A stretch of 11,254 nucleotides of DNA. Origin: Acidobacteriota bacterium (lineage in GTDB: Bacteria; Acidobacteriota; Terriglobia; Terriglobales; Acidobacteriaceae). The notes beneath the pieces are model-generated. The model was not told the DNA's origin. It did not search any database and saw nothing but the letters and a program-made list of their open reading frames with translations. The stretch's first letter is position 1. Each line of letters begins with the position of its first letter. The stretch is taken from NCBI GenBank assembly GCA_021851465.1, contig JAJZDL010000087.1, positions 1 to 11,254 on the forward strand, written 5' to 3'. Of this stretch, positions 1-7,516 are shown piece by piece. The position numbers were made by a program, and so were the translations under genes.

Positions 1-524
1 CGCGTCAACAGAGGATTGTCCACCTGCGAGACGCCCAGCAGGTCCCACGGAAACCCGGTGATCCGCGCCCGGGCCAACTCCACCGCGACCCACGCAAACG
101 GGCTCAGCAGCAGCGCGCCCCGCACCCCAACGCTCCTTCCGCCGAAACGCGCCCTGCGGAGCGCCGCCACCAGCGCCCCAAACAGCGCATGATAGAGCCC
201 GAGATACAGACAAAAGAGCACAAGAATCCCCGCCGAGGCAGGCGCAGCGATCTCCCCATAGTGGTGCATCGTTGCATAGATCCAGTAGCAATTGCCCAGA
301 TACCAGATAAACCCGGAGGCATACCCCAGCGCCGCGCCCTGCATCGCGCAAAGCGGCCTGCCATGCGCGTCCTTGCCGGTAAGCGCCATCAGCAAGGGCG
401 CCAGCGCCACCCAGCAGAGCGCACTCCGCCAAACCGGCGTCGGTCCGGCAATGGGAAACGGCAGCACCTGCAGCACACCCGAAAAAACCGCCAATGCCCA
501 CAGCCGAACCGGAATCAATCGCAT
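1..524 (-). CDS. lnt: Apolipoprotein N-acyltransferase, N-terminal part (runs off the left edge)
   Basis: Lnt is an inner-membrane enzyme that moves an acyl chain from a phospholipid to the free amino group of the lipidated cysteine of apolipoproteins, the last step of lipoprotein maturation. Reading the minus strand from ATG 522-524 gives 174 open codons with no stop before the window ends. Hydrophobic segments lie at about residues 8-28, 33-48, 63-83 and 96-121. The family signature is clear: a GFIWYLGNCYWI stretch at 71-82, then SPFAWVAVELARARITGFPW at 141-160 and LLGVSQ at 162-167. The protein is normally about 500 residues, so the nitrilase-like catalytic domain (Glu-Lys-Cys triad) lies outside the window and cannot be checked. 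No Shine-Dalgarno sequence precedes the ATG. A TAAACT hexamer sits 8 nt upstream, so transcription may start very near the start codon. The gene is divergent from the coiled-coil/zapA pair. Confidence 0.9.
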   Translation of the reverse strand, partial: MRLIPVRLWALAVFSGVLQVLPFPIAGPTPVWRSALCWVALAPLLMALTGKDAHGRPLCAMQGAALGYASGFIWYLGNCYWIYATMHHYGEIAAPASAGILVLFCLYLGLYHALFGALVAALRRARFGGRSVGVRGALLLSPFAWVAVELARARITGFPWDLLGVSQVDNPLLT

Positions 525-538
525 GACTACGCAGTTTA

Positions 539-573
539 ACAGAGATGGCTTGGCTTGTTTGAGGAATCTCTGT
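539..573 (-). promoter_or_regulatory. Inverted repeat in the lnt leader
   Basis: ACAGAGAT at 539-546 and its exact reverse complement ATCTCTGT at 566-573 can form an 8-bp stem with a 19-nt loop, 15 bp upstream of the lnt start codon. No T-tract follows on the minus strand, so it is not an intrinsic terminator. It could be an operator or a leader hairpin. Its function is not known. Confidence 0.4.
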
Positions 574-790
574 GTCCCGCCCCGTTCGAATCGGACAAGA
601 CTTTAGTCCCGCCGCAAGTCCCTCCCAGTCAACCGGGTGCTCGCTGCCAACGCATCTGGCTCATTTGATGACACCCCTAGGTATTCAGTCCCGGCATTCG
701 ATGGTGCATACTCTTCTGAGAGCGAGAAGGAGGCACTACGGGACAGGTTTTACACAACCGCCACGGCGGCGCAACTACGGCCATCCGCTC

Positions 791-796
791 TATACT
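791..796 (+). promoter_or_regulatory. -10-like hexamer (TATACT) abutting the coiled-coil gene start
   Basis: TATACT matches the sigma-70 -10 consensus at 5 of 6 positions and ends exactly 6 nt before the ATG at 803. A transcript from it would begin at or within a base of the start codon, i.e. be leaderless. No recognisable TTGACA-like -35 lies 16-18 bp upstream. A CCGCC/GGCGG dyad at 758-769 sits just upstream of where the -35 would be. No Shine-Dalgarno sequence precedes the ATG. Confidence 0.45.
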
Positions 797-802
797 TCGT
801 GT

Positions 803-1195
803 ATGAGTTCCGGTGTGAGTGTGGATGAGTTTCAGGCGCTTGAGCAGAAGGTGCTACGGGCGGTGGAGATCGTAAAGAGGGAGCGCGAGGCGCGCGCCGC
901 AGCCGAGGCCGAGGCCACGTCGCTGCGCGAGCAGTTGGCTGCGCTGCAGCATGCGGCCCAGAGCCAGATCGCAGAGGCCCTCGCCAAGGCGGAAGTTGCG
1001 CAGAGCCAGGTGGCAACGGTCCAGGGCCAGGCCGAAGAGGCCCAGAACAAAGTGCAGGCTGCGCAGAATCAGGCAGTGGCCGCACAGCGCGAGCGCGAGA
1101 CCGCCGAAAGCCAGGTCGCCACGTTGAACCGCGAGCGCGATGCGGTGCGCCAGCGCGTCGAGCGGATGCTGCAACAGATGGACGAGCTGCTGTAG
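803..1195 (+). CDS. Small coiled-coil protein encoded upstream of zapA (possible ZapB-like division factor)
   Basis: This 130-residue protein is predicted to be almost entirely alpha-helical coiled coil. After a short N-terminus (MSSGVSVDEFQALEQKV) it is dominated by Ala, Gln, Glu and Arg. It contains internally similar blocks such as AQSQIAEALAKAE, AQSQVATVQGQAEEAQ and AESQVATLNRERDAV, and ends in RVERMLQQMDELL. It has no membrane segment or catalytic motif. I chose the ATG at 803 because the open frame upstream (from 572) gives non-protein-like text, and because a -10-like hexamer lies immediately upstream. Its position 159 bp before zapA on the same strand suggests a cell-division role: small coiled-coil proteins such as ZapB bind the Z-ring through Zap partners. 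That link is an inference from length, coiled-coil character and position; coiled coils share little sequence identity. In-frame GTG codons at 815 and 821 are alternative starts. Confidence 0.75.
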   Translation: MSSGVSVDEFQALEQKVLRAVEIVKREREARAAAEAEATSLREQLAALQHAAQSQIAEALAKAEVAQSQVATVQGQAEEAQNKVQAAQNQAVAAQRERETAESQVATLNRERDAVRQRVERMLQQMDELL

Positions 1196-1354
1196 CCTTT
1201 GCCACATTGGTTGAGACGATGAGATAGTTTCCGTTGTTCCAATTCAGCCCGTGTGCACAGTCGAAGGGCGAAGGGGAGATGCATCGGATCTGTCGCACCG
1301 AGGCCATCTTAATCGCACGCAATTCATGCACAGCCAACGGGAGAGGAGGCAGCC
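1196..1354 (+). other. Potentially structured leader between the coiled-coil gene and zapA
   Basis: This 159-nt spacer holds no protein-like frame but has pairing potential. TTGGTTG at 1207-1213 can pair with CAGCCAA at 1332-1338 (one G-U pair), closing a domain of about 130 nt. Inside it, AGATG (1277-1281)/CATCT (1305-1309) and TCGG (1284-1287)/CCGA (1298-1301) form a hairpin. It could be a structured zapA leader or a small RNA. 6S RNA often neighbours zapA in other bacteria, but usually downstream of it and longer, so I do not call it 6S. Confidence 0.3.
1344..1349 (+). promoter_or_regulatory. Strong Shine-Dalgarno site of zapA (AGGAGG)
   Basis: A perfect AGGAGG ends 5 nt before the ATG at 1355 and fixes the zapA start. 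It contrasts with the neighbouring coiled-coil, antitoxin and glycosyltransferase genes, which lack such a site. Confidence 0.85.
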
Positions 1355-1717
1355 ATGGCAGAGTGGAACGAGGGCCGGGATGCGGCGTCGAACGGCGCGG
1401 CCATCCCCGAGGCGGTCAGTGTCGAGATCTACGACCAGGTCTACAACCTGCGCGGCACCGACGCAGCGTACATCCGGCAGCTCGCCGCTCTGGTGGACGC
1501 CAAGATGCGCGCGGTGGCGGCCCACGGCGGCACGGTCGATTCGCTGCGCGTCGCGGTGCTGGCCGCGCTGAACATCGCCGACGAGCTGCTCTCCCTGCGC
1601 GCGCGCCACGACGCACTGGAGGGCAACCTAGACCGCGACGAGGGCTCGATGCGCTCCCGCGCAGACCTGCTCTCCGAGATGCTCGACGAAGTCCTCGAAG
1701 AGCGCCGCGCCGGCTGA
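1355..1717 (+). CDS. zapA: Cell division protein ZapA
   Basis: ZapA is a cytoplasmic protein that binds FtsZ and promotes bundling of its protofilaments, stabilising the Z-ring. The 120-residue product fits the family length of about 90-120. The globular head is recognisable: VSVEIYDQVYNLRG at 21-34, then YIRQLAALVDAKMRAVA at 39-55 and TVDSLRVAVLAALNIADELL at 60-79. A charged helical C-terminal segment (about 80-117) would form the dimer/tetramer coiled coil. The ATG at 1355 is set by a perfect Shine-Dalgarno sequence. It follows the coiled-coil gene on the same strand, a likely functional pair. The stop codon lies only 9 bp from the convergent stop of the PIN toxin gene, with no evident terminator between them, so transcripts may run antisense into the toxin gene. 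Confidence 0.88.
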   Translation: MAEWNEGRDAASNGAAIPEAVSVEIYDQVYNLRGTDAAYIRQLAALVDAKMRAVAAHGGTVDSLRVAVLAALNIADELLSLRARHDALEGNLDRDEGSMRSRADLLSEMLDEVLEERRAG

Positions 1718-1726
1718 CCGCGCCAA

Positions 1727-2149
1727 CTATCGAAATGGGTCGCGAACGGTCACGCTGCCGAACTGCTGGCCGTGCTGGAAGTCTTCCGAGTAGAGCAGCG
1801 CGCAGCCCGCTTCTTGCGCCGCCGCAACGATCAGACTGTCATACCAACTCAGCCGGTATCGCTCCTGGATGCGGATGGCATCGGAGACCAGGGTGAGCGA
1901 TGAGGGGACAATGTGCATCGGGCGAAAGGCGGTGTTGAGGTACTGCTGGGCATCGTTATGCGGCATCCTGGCCGGAATTCTGAACATAACGATATTGAAG
2001 AACTCCTGGATCACTTGGAAGCTGATGGTGGCTTCGCCTGAGACGGCATAGGACCGAATAAGATCGCCGGCGATGGACTGTTTCACGGGATCGCGTTCGT
2101 CGTAGGAGTAGACAAAGACGTTGGTATCGAGGAATGCTTTATCGCTCAT
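1727..2149 (-). CDS. PIN-domain toxin, VapC-like ribonuclease of a type II toxin-antitoxin pair
   Basis: This 140-residue protein has the length and layout of a PIN-domain endoribonuclease. The acidic metal-binding residues are visible: Asp8 in AFLDTNVFVYSYD, Glu49 in FQVIQEFFN, Asp104 in RLSWYDSLIVAAA, and a further acidic pair (Glu122-Asp123) in LLYSEDFQHGQ. PIN toxins of this kind cut RNA (tRNA or rRNA in characterised VapCs) when freed from their antitoxin; the target here cannot be read from the sequence. The ATG at 2149 overlaps the end of the antitoxin frame by 11 nt, typical of translationally coupled antitoxin-toxin operons. All catalytic positions are intact, so it is probably active. 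The pair looks less GC-rich than its neighbours, consistent with acquisition by transfer. Its stop codon faces the zapA stop 9 bp away. Confidence 0.88.
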   Translation of the reverse strand: MSDKAFLDTNVFVYSYDERDPVKQSIAGDLIRSYAVSGEATISFQVIQEFFNIVMFRIPARMPHNDAQQYLNTAFRPMHIVPSSLTLVSDAIRIQERYRLSWYDSLIVAAAQEAGCALLYSEDFQHGQQFGSVTVRDPFR

Positions 2150-2360
2150 TCATCTCGTCCCGGGTGTACTTGCGGTCTACCTTCACATATTTCCGGGTGC
2201 GCTCCATCAGCTCGTCGAAGTCCCTTAGCCACCGCTGTCGGCCGGAGTACTGCTCCAACCATAACCGGAAGGCGGCGTTGAGGGTGGTGTGCTGGTCGGC
2301 TGCGGTCTTGCGAGCCTGCTCGATCAGGCTTTCCTCGGCACTGAGAGTAATATTCTTCAC
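2139..2360 (-). CDS. Ribbon-helix-helix-like antitoxin of the PIN toxin
   Basis: This is a 73-residue protein read from a GTG start (2358-2360): it begins MKNITLSAEESLIEQARKTA and continues DQHTTLNAAFRLWLEQY. A short N-terminal strand followed by two helices is the pattern of ribbon-helix-helix (CopG/VapB-type) DNA-binding antitoxins. The charged C-terminal part (about residues 43-73) would wrap and block the toxin. The open frame continues upstream, but that part overlaps the end of the glycosyltransferase gene and reads through the operator palindromes, so the GTG start is preferred. No Shine-Dalgarno sequence precedes it. A TACACT hexamer ends 6 nt before the GTG, so the message may be leaderless. 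It is the first gene of the operon and overlaps the toxin start by 11 nt. It probably represses its own promoter through the palindromes over its start codon. Confidence 0.8.
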   Translation of the reverse strand: MKNITLSAEESLIEQARKTAADQHTTLNAAFRLWLEQYSGRQRWLRDFDELMERTRKYVKVDRKYTRDEMNER

Positions 2361-2393
2361 TGTTTTAGTGTACACGAAAACAGTGCGCACTGT
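2358..2393 (-). promoter_or_regulatory. Composite palindromic operator/promoter of the toxin-antitoxin operon
   Basis: Two overlapping palindromes cover the antitoxin start. The first, 2358-2385, is 28 bp with CACTGTTTT and AAAACAGTG arms around a central GTGTACAC; only one base pair breaks its symmetry. The second, 2380-2393 (ACAGTGCGCACTGT), is a perfect 14-bp palindrome. Together they give three copies of the half-site CACTGT/ACAGTG, at 2358, 2380 and 2388. On the minus strand a GTTACA (2391-2396) and a TACACT (2367-2372), 18 bp apart, could be the -35 and -10. Protein bound here would therefore cover the promoter and start codon. Autorepression by the antitoxin or the complex is inferred from the family. 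Confidence 0.75.
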
Positions 2394-2404
2394 AACAAGT
2401 GTTG

Positions 2405-3556
2405 TCAGCGCCGGTTCAACCCCAGCAGGCTCAGAAAGAAGCTGGCGAAGATCGCTTCCACGCCAAGCATCAGCAGCGTGGCCGAGGGCAGCGTGAGCCG
2501 CAACATGCGCGTCGGCGAAAGGTCGCCAAAGCCTGCGTCGCGCCACAGATAGACAGCGTAGCCCAGCATTCCTACGCCAATTAGAAGCAGCAGGCAGCCG
2601 AAGAGCAAGCCCGTCTCCAGCGTGACGATCTTGAAGAGCCGCTCGAAGCGCGGGTTGGGCGGAAGAAACCCCTCCTGCGTCCCGAAGACCTTGGCCGAGA
2701 CGGCGAAGACGGTAATGTGCGCGCCGATCAGCACCAGTCCCAGCGCGTAGGTGAGGGTGTCCACATCGAAGGTGTACACGCCCAGCGTGAGCGGCCCCGG
2801 CAGCAACGCGGCGGAGAGAACAAGGCCGAGTGTGAGCGTCGCAAGTCCGGGATAGAAGAAGAGCCAGCGGGGGCTGTAGAGCAGCAGGAAGCGGAGGTGT
2901 CGCCAGCCGTCGCGCCAGGAGCGAAGGTGCGGCGGGCGGCTGCGGCCATCGGGCGAGAGCGTCGTCGGCACCTCGGTCATGCGCAGGCCGGCAAGCGAGG
3001 ATTTGACCACCATCTCCGAGGCGAACTCCATGCCGGTGGTGCGCAGGTGCAGCGCCAGGATGGAGTCGCGGCGGAAGGCGCGCAGCCCGCAGTGAAAGTC
3101 GCGCACCGGGATCGAGAAGAAGATGCGCCCGACAGCGGACAGCACTGGGTTGCCGAGATAGCGGTGCAGCGGCGGCATGGCCCCGCTCTCGATGCCGCCG
3201 GCGAAGCGGTTGCCCATCACCAGGTCGTAGCCCTCGTCCAGGCGCGGCAGAAAGCGCGGCAGGTGCTCGAAGTGGTAGCTGGCGTCGGCGTCGGCCATCA
3301 TCACATACTTGCCGCGCGCGGCCTCGATGCCCGCAATCAGGGCCGCGCCATAGCCGCGCGTGGCGACCTCGACGACGCGCGCGCCCGCCTCCACGGCAAT
3401 GCGCTGTGAGCCATCGGTCGAGCCGTTGTCGGCAACCACAACCTCACCGCTCACGCCGCTGGAGTGGATCGCCGCAACCGCCTGGCGCACGCAGAAGGCC
3501 AATGTCTCGGCCTCATTCAGGCACGGCATCAGGATCGTGAGGTCGAGATCGGACAT
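2405..3556 (-). CDS. Family 2 glycosyltransferase, polyprenyl-phosphate sugar synthase-like (DPM1-type) with four C-terminal membrane helices
   Basis: Probably transfers a sugar from a nucleotide donor to a polyprenyl phosphate at the cytoplasmic face of the inner membrane. The GT-A domain spans about residues 5-225. It shows TILMPCLNEAETL at 7-19, VVVADNGSTDGS at 39-50, the metal-binding Asp89-Ala-Asp91, GNRFAGG at 115-121 and RDFHCGLRAFRRD at 152-164, all typical of the DPM1/DPG-synthase group. Hydrophobic helices follow at about 226-254, 268-290, 313-338 and 353-380. The product is 383 residues and looks complete. It starts 18 bp after the stop of the GT-C-like gene, so the two are very likely one operon: this enzyme could make the lipid-linked donor that the GT-C protein uses. 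No Shine-Dalgarno sequence precedes the ATG. The sugar and final glycan are unknown. Confidence 0.85.
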   Translation of the reverse strand: MSDLDLTILMPCLNEAETLAFCVRQAVAAIHSSGVSGEVVVADNGSTDGSQRIAVEAGARVVEVATRGYGAALIAGIEAARGKYVMMADADASYHFEHLPRFLPRLDEGYDLVMGNRFAGGIESGAMPPLHRYLGNPVLSAVGRIFFSIPVRDFHCGLRAFRRDSILALHLRTTGMEFASEMVVKSSLAGLRMTEVPTTLSPDGRSRPPHLRSWRDGWRHLRFLLLYSPRWLFFYPGLATLTLGLVLSAALLPGPLTLGVYTFDVDTLTYALGLVLIGAHITVFAVSAKVFGTQEGFLPPNPRFERLFKIVTLETGLLFGCLLLLIGVGMLGYAVYLWRDAGFGDLSPTRMLRLTLPSATLLMLGVEAIFASFFLSLLGLNRR

Positions 3557-3574
3557 GGGGTGATGGTAGCAAAC

Positions 3575-5449
3575 TTAGTTCAGCGGAAGCGCATAGAAGT
3601 CGGTATCGCCGAGTTGTTTCCAGTCGCCGAGGGCTGGGTCCGTGTCGCTGACACGAAAGTTGCCAAACTCGCCGACCAGAACCTTGGCGCCCTGCGCGCG
3701 CACAACCGCGATGGCCTGGTCGCGGTTGGGAAGCGCGGAGAGAAACTGCGGAACGGGCGTTGCGGGATCGTAGATCTCCGTCAGAATGCGCACGCCGGCC
3801 AGCCGCGCCCAGTAATGATCGACAAGGCAGGCGCCGGGGCCGATGCACGCGACGGAGTCGCCGGGGCGCACGCCAAGCGATGCGAGGCCGCCGGCAACAT
3901 CGACCATGGTCGGCGAGTACCAGCCGCCGCGAGAGTGCAGTAGCGAGAGCTGCCGCCGGTCTTCAAAGACCGTGCGCGCACCCTCGCCGATGGCCAGCAA
4001 CGCAAGCAGAAGCACCAGAGCGGAGGCAGCATAGCGAAGGTCTGCCGCCGCAGAGTTGGCCGCCGATGGGTTCACGGCACTCGGCGCGCGCGTCAGCCGC
4101 AGCGTGGCGAAGAGCGTAAGAACGATGCTCAGATACGCGACCGTGACGTAGCGCTCCTCCGTGTTGACAAGCGCATAGATGCCCCAGATGGCGGCGCCAA
4201 GCAGGACCGGAACGATCCAGAAGGCGTTGGCGTTTGGGTCGCGCGGCCTCCAGCGCAGGGCAAGGCGCGCGCCCAGCAGAAGCAGAAGCGCCAGCAGAAG
4301 CATTCCCTCGGGATGGTTGAAGAGATAGCGCACCGCCAGAACGCAGTCGCGCAGGAAGCGCGGCAGGTCTTGGCGCAGGCTGAAGTGTGGCTTGACCTGC
4401 TCGTTCCAGTAGGTGGTGTCGAACCAGTCCGGATAGGTGCCGTAGGGCATCGCGGCGTAGCTGAGGACCAGCGGCGTGCGCAGCAGCGCGCGCTCGGGGT
4501 GCTTCAGGTGGACCTCCGCCGATCCGAACTGGCCGGTCATGTATGGCTGCAAGTGCATCTTCTCCGTGCCGCCAACGTACCACGCGTAGTTGAGCGCGCC
4601 GGAGTCGCCGAAGTCGAAGCGGTGTCTCTGGAGCGAGAGCGCGGCGACGTACGGCCCGGCCACAGCCGCAAAACAGGCGAAGGAGACCAGTACCGCGGGA
4701 AGGATGCGCGCAGGCCTGTGCCGCAGCCAAATCCAGCGGAACAACACCAGCGCGATGATGCAGAGAAACGCGAACGGAAACGCAAACGACTTGGTAAGGT
4801 ACGCGCATCCCAGGGCCGCGCCCATCAGCGCAGCATAGCGCAAGCGGCCTGTGGCGAAATGCGCAAGCAGGGCGCTGAGCGCGAAGAGCAGGAACGCCTG
4901 CAGCAGTGCGTCGGGGCGGACCTTGCCCAGCGAAAGCTCGCGCTGGCTGGCAATGGCCAGAAGCGCAAGGCCAAGGTAGCGCATCGTCGTGCGATCCAGC
5001 AGATAGTCGCATTGCCGCATTGCCCGCCCGTCGGGCATCGCAACGCTAAGCGCGGTGCGCAACCGGACGATCGCGTCGGTGAAGCAGACGATGGAGAGCA
5101 TTCCCACCAGAAAAATCCCGAGGTTGACGAAGTAGTACGCGCGCAACTCGGTGGCCAGAGTCGCGCGAAAGAGAATGTGGCCGAACGAGAGAAACGCCGG
5201 GTACATGGGGTGCCAGTATCCGTTGACGATCCCGGCCCAGTGGTGCGCGCGCAGGTTGTCGCCGATGTCCATGTAGGCCACCGCGTCGCCGTCGATCTGA
5301 TAGCTGTCGTAGAGCGCGTAGCCGAAGGCGACCAGCGCCGCCAGCACGCAATAGAACGGGAAAAAACGGCGCAGCAGCCTGCGCAGGGCAGACGCCTCGC
5401 AGCCATCCTCCAGCGAATCGCCCGGCCTCTCCTGCGGTGCTCCTTGCAT
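3575..5449 (-). CDS. Large multi-pass membrane protein, GT-C-fold glycosyltransferase-like (PMT/ArnT-type)
   Basis: This 624-residue protein has a first membrane helix at about 30-47, immediately followed by a periplasmic-loop motif QIDGDAVAYMDIGDNL (51-66) and GYWHPMYPAFLSFG. A conserved acidic loop after the first helix, then many membrane helices, is the mark of GT-C enzymes that use polyprenyl-phosphate sugars on the outer face of the inner membrane. Further helices run to about residue 490. The C-terminal 135 or so residues look soluble (for example SVACIGPGACLVDHYW). I place the start at ATG 5449: an upstream in-frame ATG at 5524 lies inside the rpoD terminator stem, and an extended -10 (TGCGATAAT) sits 7 nt before 5449. 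ATG 5485 is a possible alternative. There is no Shine-Dalgarno sequence. It heads a two-gene operon with the GT2 enzyme. The acceptor and sugar cannot be read from the sequence; GT-C assignment is by architecture only. Confidence 0.75.
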   Translation of the reverse strand: MQGAPQERPGDSLEDGCEASALRRLLRRFFPFYCVLAALVAFGYALYDSYQIDGDAVAYMDIGDNLRAHHWAGIVNGYWHPMYPAFLSFGHILFRATLATELRAYYFVNLGIFLVGMLSIVCFTDAIVRLRTALSVAMPDGRAMRQCDYLLDRTTMRYLGLALLAIASQRELSLGKVRPDALLQAFLLFALSALLAHFATGRLRYAALMGAALGCAYLTKSFAFPFAFLCIIALVLFRWIWLRHRPARILPAVLVSFACFAAVAGPYVAALSLQRHRFDFGDSGALNYAWYVGGTEKMHLQPYMTGQFGSAEVHLKHPERALLRTPLVLSYAAMPYGTYPDWFDTTYWNEQVKPHFSLRQDLPRFLRDCVLAVRYLFNHPEGMLLLALLLLLGARLALRWRPRDPNANAFWIVPVLLGAAIWGIYALVNTEERYVTVAYLSIVLTLFATLRLTRAPSAVNPSAANSAAADLRYAASALVLLLALLAIGEGARTVFEDRRQLSLLHSRGGWYSPTMVDVAGGLASLGVRPGDSVACIGPGACLVDHYWARLAGVRILTEIYDPATPVPQFLSALPNRDQAIAVVRAQGAKVLVGEFGNFRVSDTDPALGDWKQLGDTDFYALPLN

Positions 5450-5456
5450 GGGTCTG

Positions 5457-5465
5457 ATTATCGCA
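5457..5465 (-). promoter_or_regulatory. Extended -10 promoter candidate (TGCGATAAT) for the glycosyltransferase operon
   Basis: On the minus strand TGC-GATAAT matches the TGn extension and 5 of 6 positions of the -10 hexamer. It lies downstream of the rpoD terminator and 7 nt before the ATG at 5449, implying a leaderless or nearly leaderless mRNA. No good -35 is visible, which extended -10 promoters tolerate. Confidence 0.5.
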
Positions 5466-5512
5466 GAGGGCGCGAGCAAGCCCATGCGAATATGAGCGCA
5501 AGGGGTATCCAG

Positions 5513-5547
5513 CAAAAGCCCCACATCTCAAATGTCCAGATATGGGG
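5513..5547 (-). terminator. Intrinsic terminator of rpoD
   Basis: On the minus strand, about 40 nt after the rpoD stop, CCCATATCT and AGATGTGGG form a 9-bp stem (one G-U pair), extendable by one further G-C pair (5519 with 5547). The loop is 9 nt, and a short run of four T lies just beyond. Position and shape fit a Rho-independent terminator that separates rpoD from the glycosyltransferase operon. Confidence 0.75.
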
Positions 5548-5587
5548 CCTTCGATGGTTTGCGGTGCGCGCGGTCCGACCAGGCCGC

Positions 5588-7309
<1,722 letters not shown>

Positions 7310-7337
7310 GGCAGTGCGCGCTCCTGCGGAGAAAATT

Positions 7338-7460
7338 TTATGGGCTTGTCCTGTAGACGGACGGACATTTCCCTGGGTTGTTGCGGGGTTGCAGGGGATT
7401 GGATGCGGTATAGACCGCGGTGGCAAGCCCGATCGCCGTCAGGCAGATCCGGGCATTCAT
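7338..7460 (-). CDS. Possible 40-codon leader ORF upstream of rpoD
   Basis: An ATG at 7460 opens a 40-residue frame (MNARICLTAIGLATAVYTAS, then a Pro/Asn-rich tail) ending at a TAA in the rpoD leader, 28 bp before the rpoD GTG. The N-terminus is mildly hydrophobic, but no clear Shine-Dalgarno sequence precedes it. It may be chance, or an upstream peptide whose translation affects rpoD. I do not recognise it. Confidence 0.15.
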   Translation of the reverse strand: MNARICLTAIGLATAVYTASNPLQPRNNPGKCPSVYRTSP

Positions 7461-7484
7461 AGGCGCACGTCCCCAGCGAACACT

Positions 7485-7493
7485 AGAATAGCA
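7485..7493 (-). promoter_or_regulatory. Extended -10 candidate (TGCTATTCT) for rpoD
   Basis: On the minus strand, in the 232-bp gap before rpoD, TGC-TATTCT carries the TGn extension and 4 of 6 -10 positions. It lies downstream of the weak terminator that follows the flippase gene, so it could give rpoD its own promoter with a leader of about 170 nt. No convincing -35 is seen. Confidence 0.35.
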
Positions 7494-7516
7494 CACTCGT
7501 TGGATAACTTTTGCAG

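Larger units (their letters stand above)
525..802. other. Divergent intergenic spacer between lnt and the coiled-coil gene
   Basis: This 278-bp stretch separates two divergent genes and should hold the promoters of both. Open frames crossing it translate into low-complexity Arg/Pro/Ser-rich text with no protein-like character, so I call it non-coding. It holds an 8-bp inverted repeat in the lnt leader (539-573), a small GACT/AGTC dyad at 599-608, a CCGCC/GGCGG dyad at 758-769 and a -10-like TATACT at 791-796. A TTCGAATC string near 585 resembles a tRNA T-loop, but no tRNA can be built around it. Confidence 0.6.

Noticed and set aside
540..610. A possible tRNA, because of the T-loop-like GTTCGAATC at 584-592.
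   Set aside because: No acceptor stem, D-arm or anticodon arm can be placed around it on either strand.
572..802. A 77-residue N-terminal extension of the coiled-coil protein.
   Set aside because: The extension is irregular and unlike the helical remainder. A -10-like hexamer lies inside it just before ATG 803.
1196..1354. Calling the zapA leader 6S RNA.
   Set aside because: It is shorter than typical 6S RNA and upstream rather than downstream of zapA, and I could not identify the characteristic long rod with a central bubble.
2361..2546. A longer antitoxin frame starting at 2546.
   Set aside because: The extra residues overlap the 3' end of the GT2 gene and translate the operator palindromes; a 73-residue antitoxin from GTG 2360 fits the family.
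5450..5524. An upstream ATG (5524) for the GT-C-like gene.
   Set aside because: That ATG lies in the stem of the rpoD terminator, and the added 25 residues are not convincing; a promoter-like element lies downstream of it.
7310..7426. An N-terminal extension of RpoD from a TTG at 7426.
   Set aside because: Pro-rich text without sigma-factor character, and a rare start codon; the GTG at 7309 has a Shine-Dalgarno sequence and a natural N-terminus.
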